A stretch of 64,000 nucleotides of DNA, taken from Isosphaeraceae bacterium. GTDB taxonomy: Bacteria > Planctomycetota > Planctomycetia > Isosphaerales > Isosphaeraceae. The notes under the pieces are model-generated. The model saw nothing but the letters and a program-made list of their open reading frames with translations, ran no database searches and was not told the DNA's origin. The stretch covers positions 4,234,859 through 4,298,858 of the forward strand of contig BPJS01000001.1 in NCBI GenBank assembly GCA_026004735.1, written 5' to 3'. This document shows, piece after piece, positions 27,318 to 35,991 of the stretch. A program made the position numbers and the translations under genes. Position 1 is the stretch's first letter. Every line of letters starts with the position of its first letter.

Positions 27318-28154
27318 TCAGTCTGAGGCCAAAGCGGCCGAGAGCTTCCCGAGTGCTTCGCTTTCGATCTGTCGGACGCGCTCCCGGGTCAGTCCGAGCG
27401 ACTCGCCGATCTCCTTGAGGGTTTTGGGCGGGGTATCGTTCAGCCCGAACCGCATGCGGAGCACGGTCGCCTCCCGCGCATCCATGGCCTCGAGGCGGTC
27501 CAGGACGAGGCGGAGGTTGTCCTCCTCGACCATCTCCACGTCGGGCGCTCGGGTCCGTTCGTCCATGAGCATCTCACCGAGACTCCAGCCGGCCTCCGGC
27601 TGGTCGGTTTGCGGAACAAGGTTGTAGACCTTGATCGCCTTCTTGACGATGGCCAGCTTCTTCTTGGGCAACTGGAGATATCGGCCGATCTCGTCGAAGG
27701 TCGGCGTGCGTCCGAGTTCCTCCTGCAACTCAGCGGAAGCCCGGCGCCACTTGCACAACAGCTCCATCATGTAGGCCGGGATGCGAATCGGTTTGGCCGT
27801 GTTGACTAGAGCCCGCTTGATCGACTGCTTGATCCAGTAGCTGGCGTAGGTGCTGAAGCGGGTCCCGATCGACGGGTCGAATCCCTCGACGGCCCGCAAC
27901 AAGCCCAGGTTTCCCTCCTCGATCAGATCTTGCAGCGACAGGCCCTTACCGACATATCCGCGGGCAATATTGACCACGAGCCGTAAGTTGGCCCGGATCA
28001 TCCGATCCCGAGCGGCCATGTCTCCCCGAGCCACTCCCTGGGCAAGCATCTTCTCCTCTTCGGCGGTCAACAGCGCGACCTCGTTGATCTCGCGCAAATA
28101 AGTCTCCAGGGGGCTTTGAACCACGTCTCGGCGATGACGGCGGATGCGGGCCAT
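27318..28154 (-). CDS. RNA polymerase sigma-70 family factor (group 1/2 type)
   Basis: A 278-residue sigma factor without region 1.1. It has region 1.2 (SPLETYLREINEVALLTAEEE, 14-34), region 2 with NLRLVVNIARGYVGKGLSLQDLIEEGNLGL, and region 2.4 with TRFSTYASYWIKQSIKRAL (98-116). Region 3 contains GRTPTFDEIGRYL and region 4.2 has the HTH TLKEIGESLGLTRERVRQIE. All -10 and -35 recognition parts are present. It is shorter than housekeeping RpoD and could be an alternative sigma of the RpoS/SigB2 kind. ATG 28154 has GAGGA upstream; the frame stays open to 28424 without recognisable content. Confidence 0.92.
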   Translation of the reverse strand: MARIRRHRRDVVQSPLETYLREINEVALLTAEEEKMLAQGVARGDMAARDRMIRANLRLVVNIARGYVGKGLSLQDLIEEGNLGLLRAVEGFDPSIGTRFSTYASYWIKQSIKRALVNTAKPIRIPAYMMELLCKWRRASAELQEELGRTPTFDEIGRYLQLPKKKLAIVKKAIKVYNLVPQTDQPEAGWSLGEMLMDERTRAPDVEMVEEDNLRLVLDRLEAMDAREATVLRMRFGLNDTPPKTLKEIGESLGLTRERVRQIESEALGKLSAALASD

Positions 28155-28424
28155 GCGGTTCCTCGTCGGATCGTACGGGCGCGACTTCGGTGGGTGGGTC
28201 CGAGCGTCGGGCGATGAGCCGCTCGCCCGGTTCGCTGTCGCGGAACGCGCCTCGGACGTTCCCTCCCCGCGGCTGACGGTGGCATCCCAGCCGGACCTGG
28301 CACCTTGCCTCGCTGGCGCCAAGCCTGCCCCTCCTGCGGCAGTCCGCGTCACGGGAAAGCCCGCCCAGGCTCGACCGATCACCCTCTGGGGAATCGGCCT
28401 CGGGGTTGAGCAGGCTTCGCCCAC

Positions 28425-28708
28425 ACAACCCGGCGCGACCCGCGTCTCGTGGGAATGTATCGACTGAATGAGATTAGATAAATTAGGAAATCTGGAAAAT
28501 ATGGGATGTGTAAAGGCTGTATCGCGTTTGCGGATTATAGGGACTCAGCGTAATTCGGAGTCTGAGAACAAGACGGAGATTTTAGGGGATCAGCCTCTTT
28601 TCTGATGCAGGCCGACCGTGTACGACGGACCGGGTTCTCGGGGATGCGGTCAGAGGGCCGTGTCGCCGAGGTGTGGTCCTTGGGGGTCAGTCAGAAAGGG
28701 ATCGGGTG
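28425..28708. other. AT-richer divergent promoter region
   Basis: This 284-nt region separates the sigma factor (minus) from the CxxCH protein (plus). From about 28465 to 28600 it is markedly AT-richer than the window. A perfect TATAAT lies on the minus strand at 28539-28534 in a CCCTATAATCC context, like that upstream of DUF2203; its -35 is weak. It would give the sigma gene a leader of about 370 nt. No gene is seen. Confidence 0.5.
28534..28539 (-). promoter_or_regulatory. consensus -10 element, minus strand
   Basis: TATAAT on the minus strand, within CCCTATAATCC. The sequence 16-18 nt upstream has no good match to TTGACA. It is a candidate promoter for the sigma-70 factor gene. Confidence 0.4.
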
Positions 28709-29077
28709 ATGAGCAGACGCTGGGCTGGGCTGGTGGCGGGTTCTGTCGTGACGGTTGCGGTGGCCGGCCTGGTCCCGGCCGGCGCCCTGGAGGGGCCGAC
28801 GATCAAGGAGGTGATGAAGGTGGCGATGAAGGGGGGCCTGGCCAAGAAGGTCGCGTCGGGGCAGGCGTCGGCTGAGCAACAGCGGGAGCTGGTTCGGCTG
28901 ATGGAGGCGTTGGCGGCGAACAAACCGCCTCGAGGGGAGGCTTCGAGCTGGGAATCCAAGACGGCAGCGCTGATCGATGCGTCACGCGGTGTGCTGGAAG
29001 GCAAGCCGGACGCCGCCGAGGCCTTGAAGCGAGCCATCAACTGCAAGGCCTGCCACGACGCTCACAAGGGCGAGTGA
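28709..29077 (+). CDS. small exported CxxCH (cytochrome c-like) protein
   Basis: A 122-residue protein with a signal peptide (MSRRWAGLVAGSVVTVAVAG, cleavage near 27). An all-helical mature part follows, and a heme c site CKACH (112-116) lies very near the C-terminus. The position of the CxxCH at the end of a small helical protein recalls class II cytochromes (cytochrome c-prime/c556), though it is shorter at the C-terminus than those. The mature part is Lys/Ala-rich (IKEVMKVAMKGGLAKKVASG). ATG 28709 follows AAAGGG; an earlier in-frame ATG at 28673 would disrupt the signal peptide. Probably a periplasmic electron carrier or heme sensor. Confidence 0.75.
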   Translation: MSRRWAGLVAGSVVTVAVAGLVPAGALEGPTIKEVMKVAMKGGLAKKVASGQASAEQQRELVRLMEALAANKPPRGEASSWESKTAALIDASRGVLEGKPDAAEALKRAINCKACHDAHKGE

Positions 29078-29239
29078 GATCGGCTCGGCCCAGTTTGGGA
29101 TCCCCGCGCACCGAGTTTTGGCAACGCCTTGGGCGGTCGGCCCGGCTGGAGTGCCCACGGAAAGGTTGGGTGCGGCGGAGGGACGCCGATCGAGCGGGCG
29201 TTGATGATCGCGATGGAGGTTGCGCTGGAACCTACTGAT

Positions 29240-29284
29240 CCCGGCCGCTCTGCGAGGCGGAGCGGCCGGGCCACGGTTCCGTGG
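29240..29284. repeat. double hairpin between convergent genes
   Basis: CCCGGCCGCTC (29240-29250) pairs perfectly with GAGCGGCCGGG (29260-29270), followed at once by CCACGG-TT-CCGTGG (29271-29284). They lie between the stop of the CxxCH protein and the stop of the S1 gene. No T-run is present, so these may act as a bidirectional transcription barrier or as 3'-end stabilisers. Confidence 0.5.
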
Positions 29285-29315
29285 ACGGGAATGAGGGGTC
29301 AGACCAACCGGGGCA

Positions 29316-31079
29316 TCACTCGGGTGAGCTGCCGCCCAGGTCGCCGAACAGGGGTCCGCCGCCGCCGAGGCCGCCCTTCAGCTCGCGTTGCTCGGGCCGA
29401 GGCGGGGTGGGAGAGTCTTGGGCCTCCTCGTCTTCTTCCTCGCCGGGTTCCCAGCCGGCCTTCTTGCGGGAGAGGCCGATTTTGCGCTCGGCGCCATCGA
29501 CGCGGAGGACCTTGACCTCGATCTCGTCGCCGACCTTGACGATCTCTTCTGGGCTGTCCACTTTGTGGTCGGCTAGCTCCGAGATATGGAGCAGGCCTTC
29601 CAGCCCGGGTTCGAGTTCGACGAAGACGCCAAAGTTGGTCAGTTTGGTCACCTTGCCGATGACGGTGTCGCCGGGGTGGTAGCGACCCGGGATGTCGGTT
29701 TCCCAGGGATCTTGCTTCAGTTGCTTGAGGCCAAGGGCGATCCTCTTTCGCTCCTGGTCCACGTTGAGGACCTGGCAGATGACCTTCTGGCCTTTTTCGA
29801 GAAGCTCGTTGGGATGGCCGATCTTGCGGGTCCAGCTCATGTCGGAGATGTGGAGCAGACCGTCGATCCCCTCCTCGATCTCGACGAAGGCGCCGTAGTT
29901 GGTCAGGTTGCGGACGGTGCCCTCGACGGTCGTACCGGGCGGGTATTTCTGGGCCACCTGGTCCCAGGGGTTGGCCTGGGTCTGCTTCATGCCGAGGCTG
30001 ATCTCTTGTTTTTCCTTGTTGATATTGAGAACGACGACGTCGATCTGGTCGCCGATCTGGACCAGTTCGCTGGGGTGGTTGATCCGCTTGGTCCAGCTCA
30101 TTTCGGAGATATGGACCAGTCCTTCGATGCCTTCTTCCAGCTTGACGAAGGCGCCGTAGCTCATCACGTTGACGACCTCGCCGCGGACCCGGGTTCCGAC
30201 CGGGTACTTGCGCTCGACTTCGAGCCAGGGGCTGGGCTGCTTTTGCTTCAGGCCGAGGGCAATCTTCTCGCGCTCCTTGTCGACCGAAAGGACCATGACC
30301 TCGATCTGGTCGTCGATTTTGACCATATCGCTGGGGTGGTTGATCCGCCCGTAGCTCATGTCGGTGATGTGGAGCAGCCCGTCGATGCCGCCCAGATCGA
30401 CGAAGGCGCCGAAGTCGGCGATGTTCTTGACCGTACCCGTTCGGATCTGGCCGGGCTCGATTTCGGCCAGCAGTTTCTTCTTTTGCTCTTCGCGGATCGT
30501 CTCGATCAGTTTGCGTCGGCTGACGACGATGTTGCGGCGACTTTCGTCGATTTTGAGGATGACGCACTCGATTTCGCGGTCGATGTAGTCGCCGATATCG
30601 GCGGGTCGGCGGATGTCGACCTGGCTGGCGGGCAAGAAGACGTTGACGCCGATATCGACCAGCAAACCGCCTTTGATTTTCTTGGTGACCTTGCCTTTGA
30701 CGACATCGCCCTCGTGGTGCCGGGAGATCACGTTTTCCCAGGCACGCATGCGGTGGGCTTTCTTGCGTGAGAGGACAATTTCACCCGACTGGTCGTCCAT
30801 CCCCTCCAGCAGGACTTCGACCTCGTCGCCGGGCTGAGGCGGGGCGGGCGCATCGTCCCACTCGTCGAGCTTAACCAAGCCCTCGGATTTGTAGCCGACG
30901 TCGACGACGACCTGGTCGCCCACGACCTCGATCACTTTGCCCTTGACGATCGAGCCGATGACGAAGTCCTGGCCATGGACCAGGTATTCGCGCATCGGGT
31001 CGTCGCCTTCGACTTGCAGGGCCGAATTCAGCTCCGACTCGTCGATATCAAATTCGCGGAGGAGAGTACGATCAACCAT
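29316..31079 (-). CDS. rpsA: 30S ribosomal protein S1
   Basis: A 587-residue protein with six S1 (OB-fold) domains. The first two, beginning at GSIVKGKVIEVVGDQVVVDVG and GDVVKGKVTKKIKGGLLVDIG, are the divergent ribosome-binding ones. The last four are typical RNA-binding repeats (for example VRGEVVNVMSYGAFVKLEEG, VEGTVRNLTNYGAFVEIEEG and VIGKVTKLTNFGVFVELEPG). A tail of Glu, Pro and Gly follows. S1 helps mRNAs bind the 30S subunit. The ATG at 31079 lacks a Shine-Dalgarno sequence, as is often the case for rpsA, whose translation is self-regulated in E. coli. Confidence 0.94.
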   Translation of the reverse strand: MVDRTLLREFDIDESELNSALQVEGDDPMREYLVHGQDFVIGSIVKGKVIEVVGDQVVVDVGYKSEGLVKLDEWDDAPAPPQPGDEVEVLLEGMDDQSGEIVLSRKKAHRMRAWENVISRHHEGDVVKGKVTKKIKGGLLVDIGVNVFLPASQVDIRRPADIGDYIDREIECVILKIDESRRNIVVSRRKLIETIREEQKKKLLAEIEPGQIRTGTVKNIADFGAFVDLGGIDGLLHITDMSYGRINHPSDMVKIDDQIEVMVLSVDKEREKIALGLKQKQPSPWLEVERKYPVGTRVRGEVVNVMSYGAFVKLEEGIEGLVHISEMSWTKRINHPSELVQIGDQIDVVVLNINKEKQEISLGMKQTQANPWDQVAQKYPPGTTVEGTVRNLTNYGAFVEIEEGIDGLLHISDMSWTRKIGHPNELLEKGQKVICQVLNVDQERKRIALGLKQLKQDPWETDIPGRYHPGDTVIGKVTKLTNFGVFVELEPGLEGLLHISELADHKVDSPEEIVKVGDEIEVKVLRVDGAERKIGLSRKKAGWEPGEEEDEEAQDSPTPPRPEQRELKGGLGGGGPLFGDLGGSSPE

Positions 31080-31423
31080 AGGAAATCTTGGCCACGCCGA
31101 GGAGGGATGCACCACTCGGTGACTCACGCGACAGCCCGGGCGCGTCGCCTCGGCTGGCCGGGCAGGGCGGAGTCGGCTCGTTGGGAGGAAGGGAACCGGG
31201 TGCGATTCGAGAACACAGCCGACGCGCCCTGGCCATGATCTCGCAAGTATCGAATTTTACCGGATCTCTGGTCGGATGGATAGTCCGATGCTGGAGGCTC
31301 TGGGGTCCGGCACGGGCGTTCGGGTCTGGCATTGACCCGATTTGACGTCTGAAGTAGCGTTCGGTGCCGTTCTGGTGGAGCGAAGTCTGGCCCGGGCTCG
31401 TAGCCCCTCAGGAGCACGCCTCG
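31080..31423. other. divergent intergenic region between rpsA and a lipoprotein gene
   Basis: This 344-nt region should hold the rpsA leader and promoter (minus) and the lipoprotein promoter (plus). On plus, TTGACC (31332-31337), a 17-nt spacer and TAGCGT (31355-31360) form a weak promoter for the lipoprotein. On minus, TAAAAT around 31255 is a possible -10 for rpsA without a matching -35. No gene is seen. Confidence 0.4.
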
Positions 31424-31717
31424 ATGCGACGGATCGCAACAGCCCTGGCCGTCTGCGCCGCCCCGGTCGTGTTCACCGGCTGCGGCCAGCATCGTTACAC
31501 CCGTCCTTCCTACGTTACGGCCGGCAACCAGGTCACGCTCCAACCTCCGACCCGGATTGAGGGCGCGATCGACCCGGAATTGCGTCTCGCGGAGGACGAA
31601 CGACCGATCTTAGGCGACGTTGAGGAACCGCCAGCCCCGAGCCGGGTTCCCGACTCAGTCATGCTCCGAGGGGTGGTCGAGCCTGGGTATCGTGATTCCC
31701 TCTCGCCGGATTACTAG
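31424..31717 (+). CDS. small lipoprotein
   Basis: A 97-residue protein with a lipoprotein signal peptide (MRRIATALAVCAAPVVFTGC) and lipidated Cys20. The mature part is short, Pro- and Glu-rich (GAIDPELRLAEDERPILGDVEEPPAPSRVPDSVM) and has no recognised domain. AGGAG lies about 10 nt before ATG 31424. It is likely an envelope-attached protein of unknown role. Confidence 0.7.
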   Translation: MRRIATALAVCAAPVVFTGCGQHRYTRPSYVTAGNQVTLQPPTRIEGAIDPELRLAEDERPILGDVEEPPAPSRVPDSVMLRGVVEPGYRDSLSPDY

Positions 31718-31953
31718 TTCGGTTCGTCCGGGCGCACTGGGACGTGAGCCAATCGGCGCCACACCAAACGGCCCCGTGAATCAAGAAGCTGACGCGAGCT
31801 TCAGCGAATCGACCGCGGCATCGGACGGCGAGGCAAAAACCTATCGACCAGAACGAACCGGCGTCGCTCGTCCGCCGGGACGAGGACGCCGATTCGATGG
31901 TGCCAGGGCGGTGTGGAGTGCATTTCGGCAGCGGCTGGTCAACCGCCGGCCGA

Positions 31954-33397
31954 TCAGAGTCCGCTGAGGTTGGCGGCGTAGGCGCGTACGCCGGACTTCA
32001 GGCCTAGCCGTTCGACCGCATCCGGCGAGGCCGGTACCTCCAGGCTACGCCGCGGCGAGATCGCCACTCCCAACAGGGTGGCCGGCGTCGCTCCCTCTCG
32101 CGTTCCCACAATCGTCAGCCCGTGCAGCACCAGAGGGCTGGCATTGTCAATCCGCACCCGGAAATTCATCACGTTGCGGCCCCGCTCATCCCGGCTCAAA
32201 TCCTTCCGAATCGACACCTTCACCAGCCGGTCCAGAAGCCCAGCCGCTAACCCATCGGCCACCCGGTCAGCCGAGACACGACCGCTCGAATCGGCCTCAA
32301 GCGGAAGCGTAAATCGACCAGAATCCAGCCACTTACGACCCGTCGGATCCGAAACCGACACCACCACCTCGGCTTCCGGCTGGACGCCGCTCCCCATCAG
32401 CTCCACCCGGCAGGCCACCGAAGGACCATCCGGCAGCGCAGGAATGCCCGACTCGGCCCGCAGCCCCAACACCCACGCATCCTTCAAAACCGAACGCAAC
32501 TGCCCCGCCAGCTCATCCGTCGCCGGCGTCGCCGAGTCAACTTCAACCCGAAGCACCCCCGTCTCGGCAATCGCCGAGAGATCCCGTTCCTGGAGCCGAT
32601 CGACAAACTGACGCGCCAACGCCAATTCACTCGGATTGGCCCAGGCCTTGGACAGTCGGGCAATCGCCGACCAGTCCATCCCCGTCCCAACCCGCCAGAG
32701 CACCAACTGAGCCACCACATCCGGCGCTTTCTCAACCGAAAGCAGCCGCAAGGCTTTCTGCACCAACTCGCTGGCCCCCAAATCGGCGATATCAGCCAGT
32801 TCCAACTGCTCGCCTCGACCCGGCACAAGGACCCGAGCCCGAGCCACCGGCCCCGAGAGACTGACCAGCCGAGTCGCCAGCCGCCGCGTCTGACCCGGCG
32901 CGACGACGGCGCTGGGCAGATCGGTCGCCGGAACCGAGCGGAAGCCACCCATACCGCCCATGCCACCCATGCCCATGCCACCCATGCCGCCCATTCCACC
33001 CATACCGCCCATGCCACCCATGCCACCCATACCCATCCCGCCCATGCCGCCAAATCCAGTCGAGAATGACAATGCCTGTGCCTGCTGGTCCCAGGAATCG
33101 AACTCACCGGTCAGGTGAACGATGATCCCCGCGATCAGCCTCATTCCCATCATCGGGGGCAGGGTCCCGGCTCCCATCATCCCCATGCCGCCCATACCCA
33201 TGCCACCCATGCCCATACCGCCCATCCCCATACCACCCATGCCCATGCCACCCATACCACCCATACCACCCATGCCGCCCATGCCCATACCACCCATACC
33301 CATACCGCCCATGCCCATGCCGCCGCCGAAGCCGCCGCCGCCGAAGCCACCGCCGCCGAATTGGCCGGTTGCGCCCGAGGCGACGAGGCCGGGGGGG
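31954..33397. repeat. direct repeat, copy 1 (1.44 kb)
   Basis: This stretch recurs at 34547-35991 in the same orientation, offset by 2593 nt, with no indel until the terminal G tract. Only a handful of base changes were noticed, mainly near the right end inside Gly-rich codons. The left edge is exactly the stop codon of the Gly/Met-rich gene; the right edge is a run of seven G. The repeat covers the conserved C-terminal coding part but not the signal peptide region. Confidence 0.93.
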
Positions 33398-33660
33398 AGA
33401 ACGACCCGGAGAGCCCGATCGGTTTGATTTGTGATGGATATGAGCATCCGACCGTCGCCTAAACCTTCTGCTTGGGCGGCAATTTCACCGCTGCGCACCC
33501 CATCGAGTAGGTTGATCTCGCTGGGAACTGCGGTCACGACGGTTGGGTCCTCCTGGCGACCGTCGGTCGTACCCTGCTGCGCGTAAACCAGCGGGCAACG
33601 GTTGAAACACAGCAAGGCTCCAAGTATCAAAATCCTGATCGAACGATAGGTTGGGGTCAT
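31954..33660 (-). CDS. secreted Gly/Met-rich protein, copy 1 (intact)
   Basis: A 568-residue protein. It has a signal peptide (ILILGALLCFNRCPLVYAQ) and a short domain with NLLDGVRSGEIAAQAEGLGDGRMLISITNQTDRALRVVLPPG (residues about 51-91, split here across phrases). A Gly/Met tract of GMGGMG units covers about residues 100-160, followed by a hydrophobic segment with MMGMRLIAGIIVHLTGEFDSWDQQ. A second GM tract lies at about 200-240, followed by a mixed alpha/beta C-terminal half without a known domain. Methionine-rich GGM repeats can bind copper(I) or form flexible linkers; neither is shown here. ATG 33660 follows GGGAG. Copy 2 lies upstream at 34547-36239. Confidence 0.8.
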   Translation of the reverse strand: MTPTYRSIRILILGALLCFNRCPLVYAQQGTTDGRQEDPTVVTAVPSEINLLDGVRSGEIAAQAEGLGDGRMLISITNQTDRALRVVLPPGLVASGATGQFGGGGFGGGGFGGGMGMGGMGMGGMGMGGMGGMGGMGGMGMGGMGMGGMGMGGMGMGGMGMMGAGTLPPMMGMRLIAGIIVHLTGEFDSWDQQAQALSFSTGFGGMGGMGMGGMGGMGGMGGMGGMGGMGMGGMGGMGGFRSVPATDLPSAVVAPGQTRRLATRLVSLSGPVARARVLVPGRGEQLELADIADLGASELVQKALRLLSVEKAPDVVAQLVLWRVGTGMDWSAIARLSKAWANPSELALARQFVDRLQERDLSAIAETGVLRVEVDSATPATDELAGQLRSVLKDAWVLGLRAESGIPALPDGPSVACRVELMGSGVQPEAEVVVSVSDPTGRKWLDSGRFTLPLEADSSGRVSADRVADGLAAGLLDRLVKVSIRKDLSRDERGRNVMNFRVRIDNASPLVLHGLTIVGTREGATPATLLGVAISPRRSLEVPASPDAVERLGLKSGVRAYAANLSGL

Positions 33661-33926
33661 TGTGATGAGCTCCCGTCAGGCAGCGCCGATGTTGAGAAAC
33701 GCTCCCGGGGGTGCGGCCCGCCGGGTGCACCTTAGATTGGGGTTGGCGCGAGCAGCCGTTGCACGCTGACAAGCCGGAGCCTCGTGAACTGCTCAGGCAA
33801 GTCCGATCGGCGTGGACAAATCCGAGGTCCCGATATCAACGTCGCCTGCCGTGGGGCACAGCAGGGACTTTTCGCCGAAGAACGACGGCTCGTAAGTCCA
33901 CGCCAGCTCAGAGATTCGAATCTTGC

Positions 33927-34307
33927 TCAACAACGCAAGATCACGATGCATCGGATCCGTTCGAAACACCCTCCGCCAACAGGGTGCTGCCTGTTGAGTA
34001 CGAAAGCTTTTTGGTCCAAATCCTTGAACCGAGAGGCCAGAAGCCGACCATCGCCTTCTGGCTTACGATCTTCATCATCGCTGTCGGTAACCGACAGGGC
34101 CGGAGGTGTCGCATCCCGATCGGAGGCAGGCCGTCTGTGGTTCGGCAAGCTCTGCCGAGTCAGGAATCCGCAACCGTGGGAGCCACTCTTGTGCCCAATC
34201 GACCCGAGAGTCTGAACGGTTAATGAACCGATGTTCTGGTAGGCCCAGGGAGAATCTCCCTGGGCCTGAGATTGAATGAGAACACCAATTAGGAACAACC
34301 CCACCAT
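33927..34307 (-). CDS. doubtful small secreted protein or relic
   Basis: A 126-residue open frame starting at ATG 34307, with AAGGA about 8 nt upstream. The start could be a short signal peptide (MVGLFLIGVLIQSQAQG). Further on, GDGRLLASRFKDLDQKAFVLNRQHPVGGG faintly recalls the GDGRMLISITNQTDRALRVVLPPG segment of the flanking Gly/Met-rich genes. It could be the degraded 5' part of a third copy. No domain and low coding character; treat as tentative. Confidence 0.25.
   Translation of the reverse strand: MVGLFLIGVLIQSQAQGDSPWAYQNIGSLTVQTLGSIGHKSGSHGCGFLTRQSLPNHRRPASDRDATPPALSVTDSDDEDRKPEGDGRLLASRFKDLDQKAFVLNRQHPVGGGCFERIRCIVILRC
34241..34267. repeat. perfect 13-bp hairpin
   Basis: AGGCCCAGGGAGA and TCTCCCTGGGCCT are exact complements separated by a single base. 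No T-run follows on either strand. It lies in the spacer between the two Gly/Met-rich copies, within the doubtful open frame. Confidence 0.7.
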
Positions 34308-34546
34308 GGAGCCGATCCTTGCCGACAATAGCAGCCTTCTCGCGAGCGTGATAACGAAGTCTATCCCTTTATAACCCACCACGCAAGGAAATCGTCCGAG
34401 ATCGGCAAGCCGCGGGCCGGCGTCGGTGAAGCGGGTCGTCACCAACGATCCCGGCCCGGCGCACGCGACTCAGTCTCGAGGTTGGTGCTTCATCTAAATG
34501 AGGTTTCCTGAGGATGAAGAAAGCCCTCGGAACGGGTCAGAACGAC

Positions 34547-35991
34547 TCAGAGTCCGCTGAGGTTGGCGGCGTAGGCGCGTACGCCGGACTTCAGGCCTAG
34601 CCGTTCGACCGCATCCGGCGAGGCCGGTACCTCCAGGCTACGCCGCGGCGAGATCGCCACTCCCAACAGGGTGGCCGGCGTCGCTCCCTCTCGCGTTCCC
34701 ACAATCGTCAGCCCGTGCAGCACCAGAGGGCTGGCATTGTCAATCCGCACCCGGAAATTCATCACGTTGCGGCCCCGCTCATCCCGGCTCAAATCCTTCC
34801 GAATCGACACCTTCACCAGCCGGTCCAGAAGCCCAGCCGCTAACCCATCGGCCACCCGGTCAGCCGAGACACGACCGCTCGAATCGGCCTCAAGCGGAAG
34901 CGTAAATCGACCAGAATCCAGCCACTTACGACCCGTCGGATCCGAAACCGACACCACCACCTCGGCTTCCGGCTGGACGCCGCTCCCCATCAGCTCCACC
35001 CGGCAGGCCACCGAAGGACCATCCGGCAGCGCAGGAATGCCCGACTCGGCCCGCAGCCCCAACACCCACGCATCCTTCAAAACCGAACGCAACTGCCCCG
35101 CCAGCTCATCCGTCGCCGGCGTCGCCGAGTCAACTTCAACCCGAAGCACCCCCGTCTCGGCAATCGCCGAGAGATCCCGTTCCTGGAGCCGATCGACAAA
35201 CTGACGCGCCAACGCCAATTCACTCGGATTGGCCCAGGCCTTGGACAGTCGGGCAATCGCCGACCAGTCCATCCCCGTCCCAACCCGCCAGAGCACCAAC
35301 TGAGCCACCACATCCGGCGCTTTCTCAACCGAAAGCAGCCGCAAGGCTTTCTGCACCAACTCGCTGGCCCCCAAATCGGCGATATCAGCCAGTTCCAACT
35401 GCTCGCCTCGACCCGGCACAAGGACCCGAGCCCGAGCCACCGGCCCCGAGAGACTGACCAGCCGAGTCGCCAGCCGCCGCGTCTGACCCGGCGCGACGAC
35501 GGCGCTGGGCAGATCGGTCGCCGGAACCGAGCGGAAGCCACCCATACCGCCCATGCCACCCATGCCCATGCCACCCATGCCGCCCATTCCACCCATACCG
35601 CCCATGCCACCCATGCCACCCATACCCATCCCGCCCATGCCGCCAAATCCAGTCGAGAATGACAATGCCTGTGCCTGCTGGTCCCAGGAATCGAACTCAC
35701 CGGTCAGGTGAACGATGATCCCCGCGATCAGCCTCATTCCCATCATCGGGGGCAGGGTCCCGGCTCCCATCATCCCCATGCCGCCCATACCCATGCCACC
35801 CATGCCCATACCGCCCATCCCCATACCACCCATGCCCATGCCACCCATACCACCCATACCACCCATACCGCCCATGCCCATACCACCCATACCCATACCG
35901 CCCATGCCCATGCCGCCGCCGAAGCCACCGCCGCCGAAGCCGCCGCCACCAAACTGGCCGGTTGCGCCCGAGGCGACGAGGCCGGGGGGGG
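34547..35991. repeat. direct repeat, copy 2 (1.44 kb)
   Basis: Second copy of the repeat at 31954-33397, same orientation. The only length difference is at the right end, where this copy has eight G (35984-35991) instead of seven. Beyond that tract, similarity falls quickly to the level expected of older paralogues. Confidence 0.93.

Larger units (their letters stand above)
33661..34546. other. spacer between the two Gly/Met-rich gene copies
   Basis: An 886-nt stretch with lower GC than the surroundings and no confident gene. It includes the promoter region of copy 1, a doubtful minus-strand open frame (33927-34307) and a perfect hairpin at 34241-34267. The lowest-GC portion is roughly 34200-34400. 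Confidence 0.5.

Noticed and set aside
28298..28312. TGGCACCTTGCC as a sigma-54 site
   Set aside because: The GG and GC elements are too close together for -24/-12 recognition, and it lies within sequence with no gene start downstream.
28155..28424. N-terminal extension of the sigma-70 factor by 90 residues
   Set aside because: The extension is Arg/Gly/Pro-rich and unlike sigma region 1.1; ATG 28154 has a GAGGA ribosome site.
29586..30770. 394-codon acidic open frame on plus
   Set aside because: Antisense of the S1 gene; the Asp/Val/Leu periodicity is the complement of the S1 repeats.
32940..33365. Short tandem repeats resembling a CRISPR array or satellite
   Set aside because: The units are 6-12 nt codon repeats (GGM/GMG) inside an open reading frame without spacers of unique sequence.
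33115..33462. His/Thr-rich and Pro/Met/Ile-rich open frames on plus
   Set aside because: They are the complement of the Gly/Met codon repeats of copy 1; the same shadows recur at 35708-36134 in copy 2.
34241..34267. Perfect hairpin as an intrinsic terminator
   Set aside because: No T-run follows on either strand; kept only as an inverted repeat.
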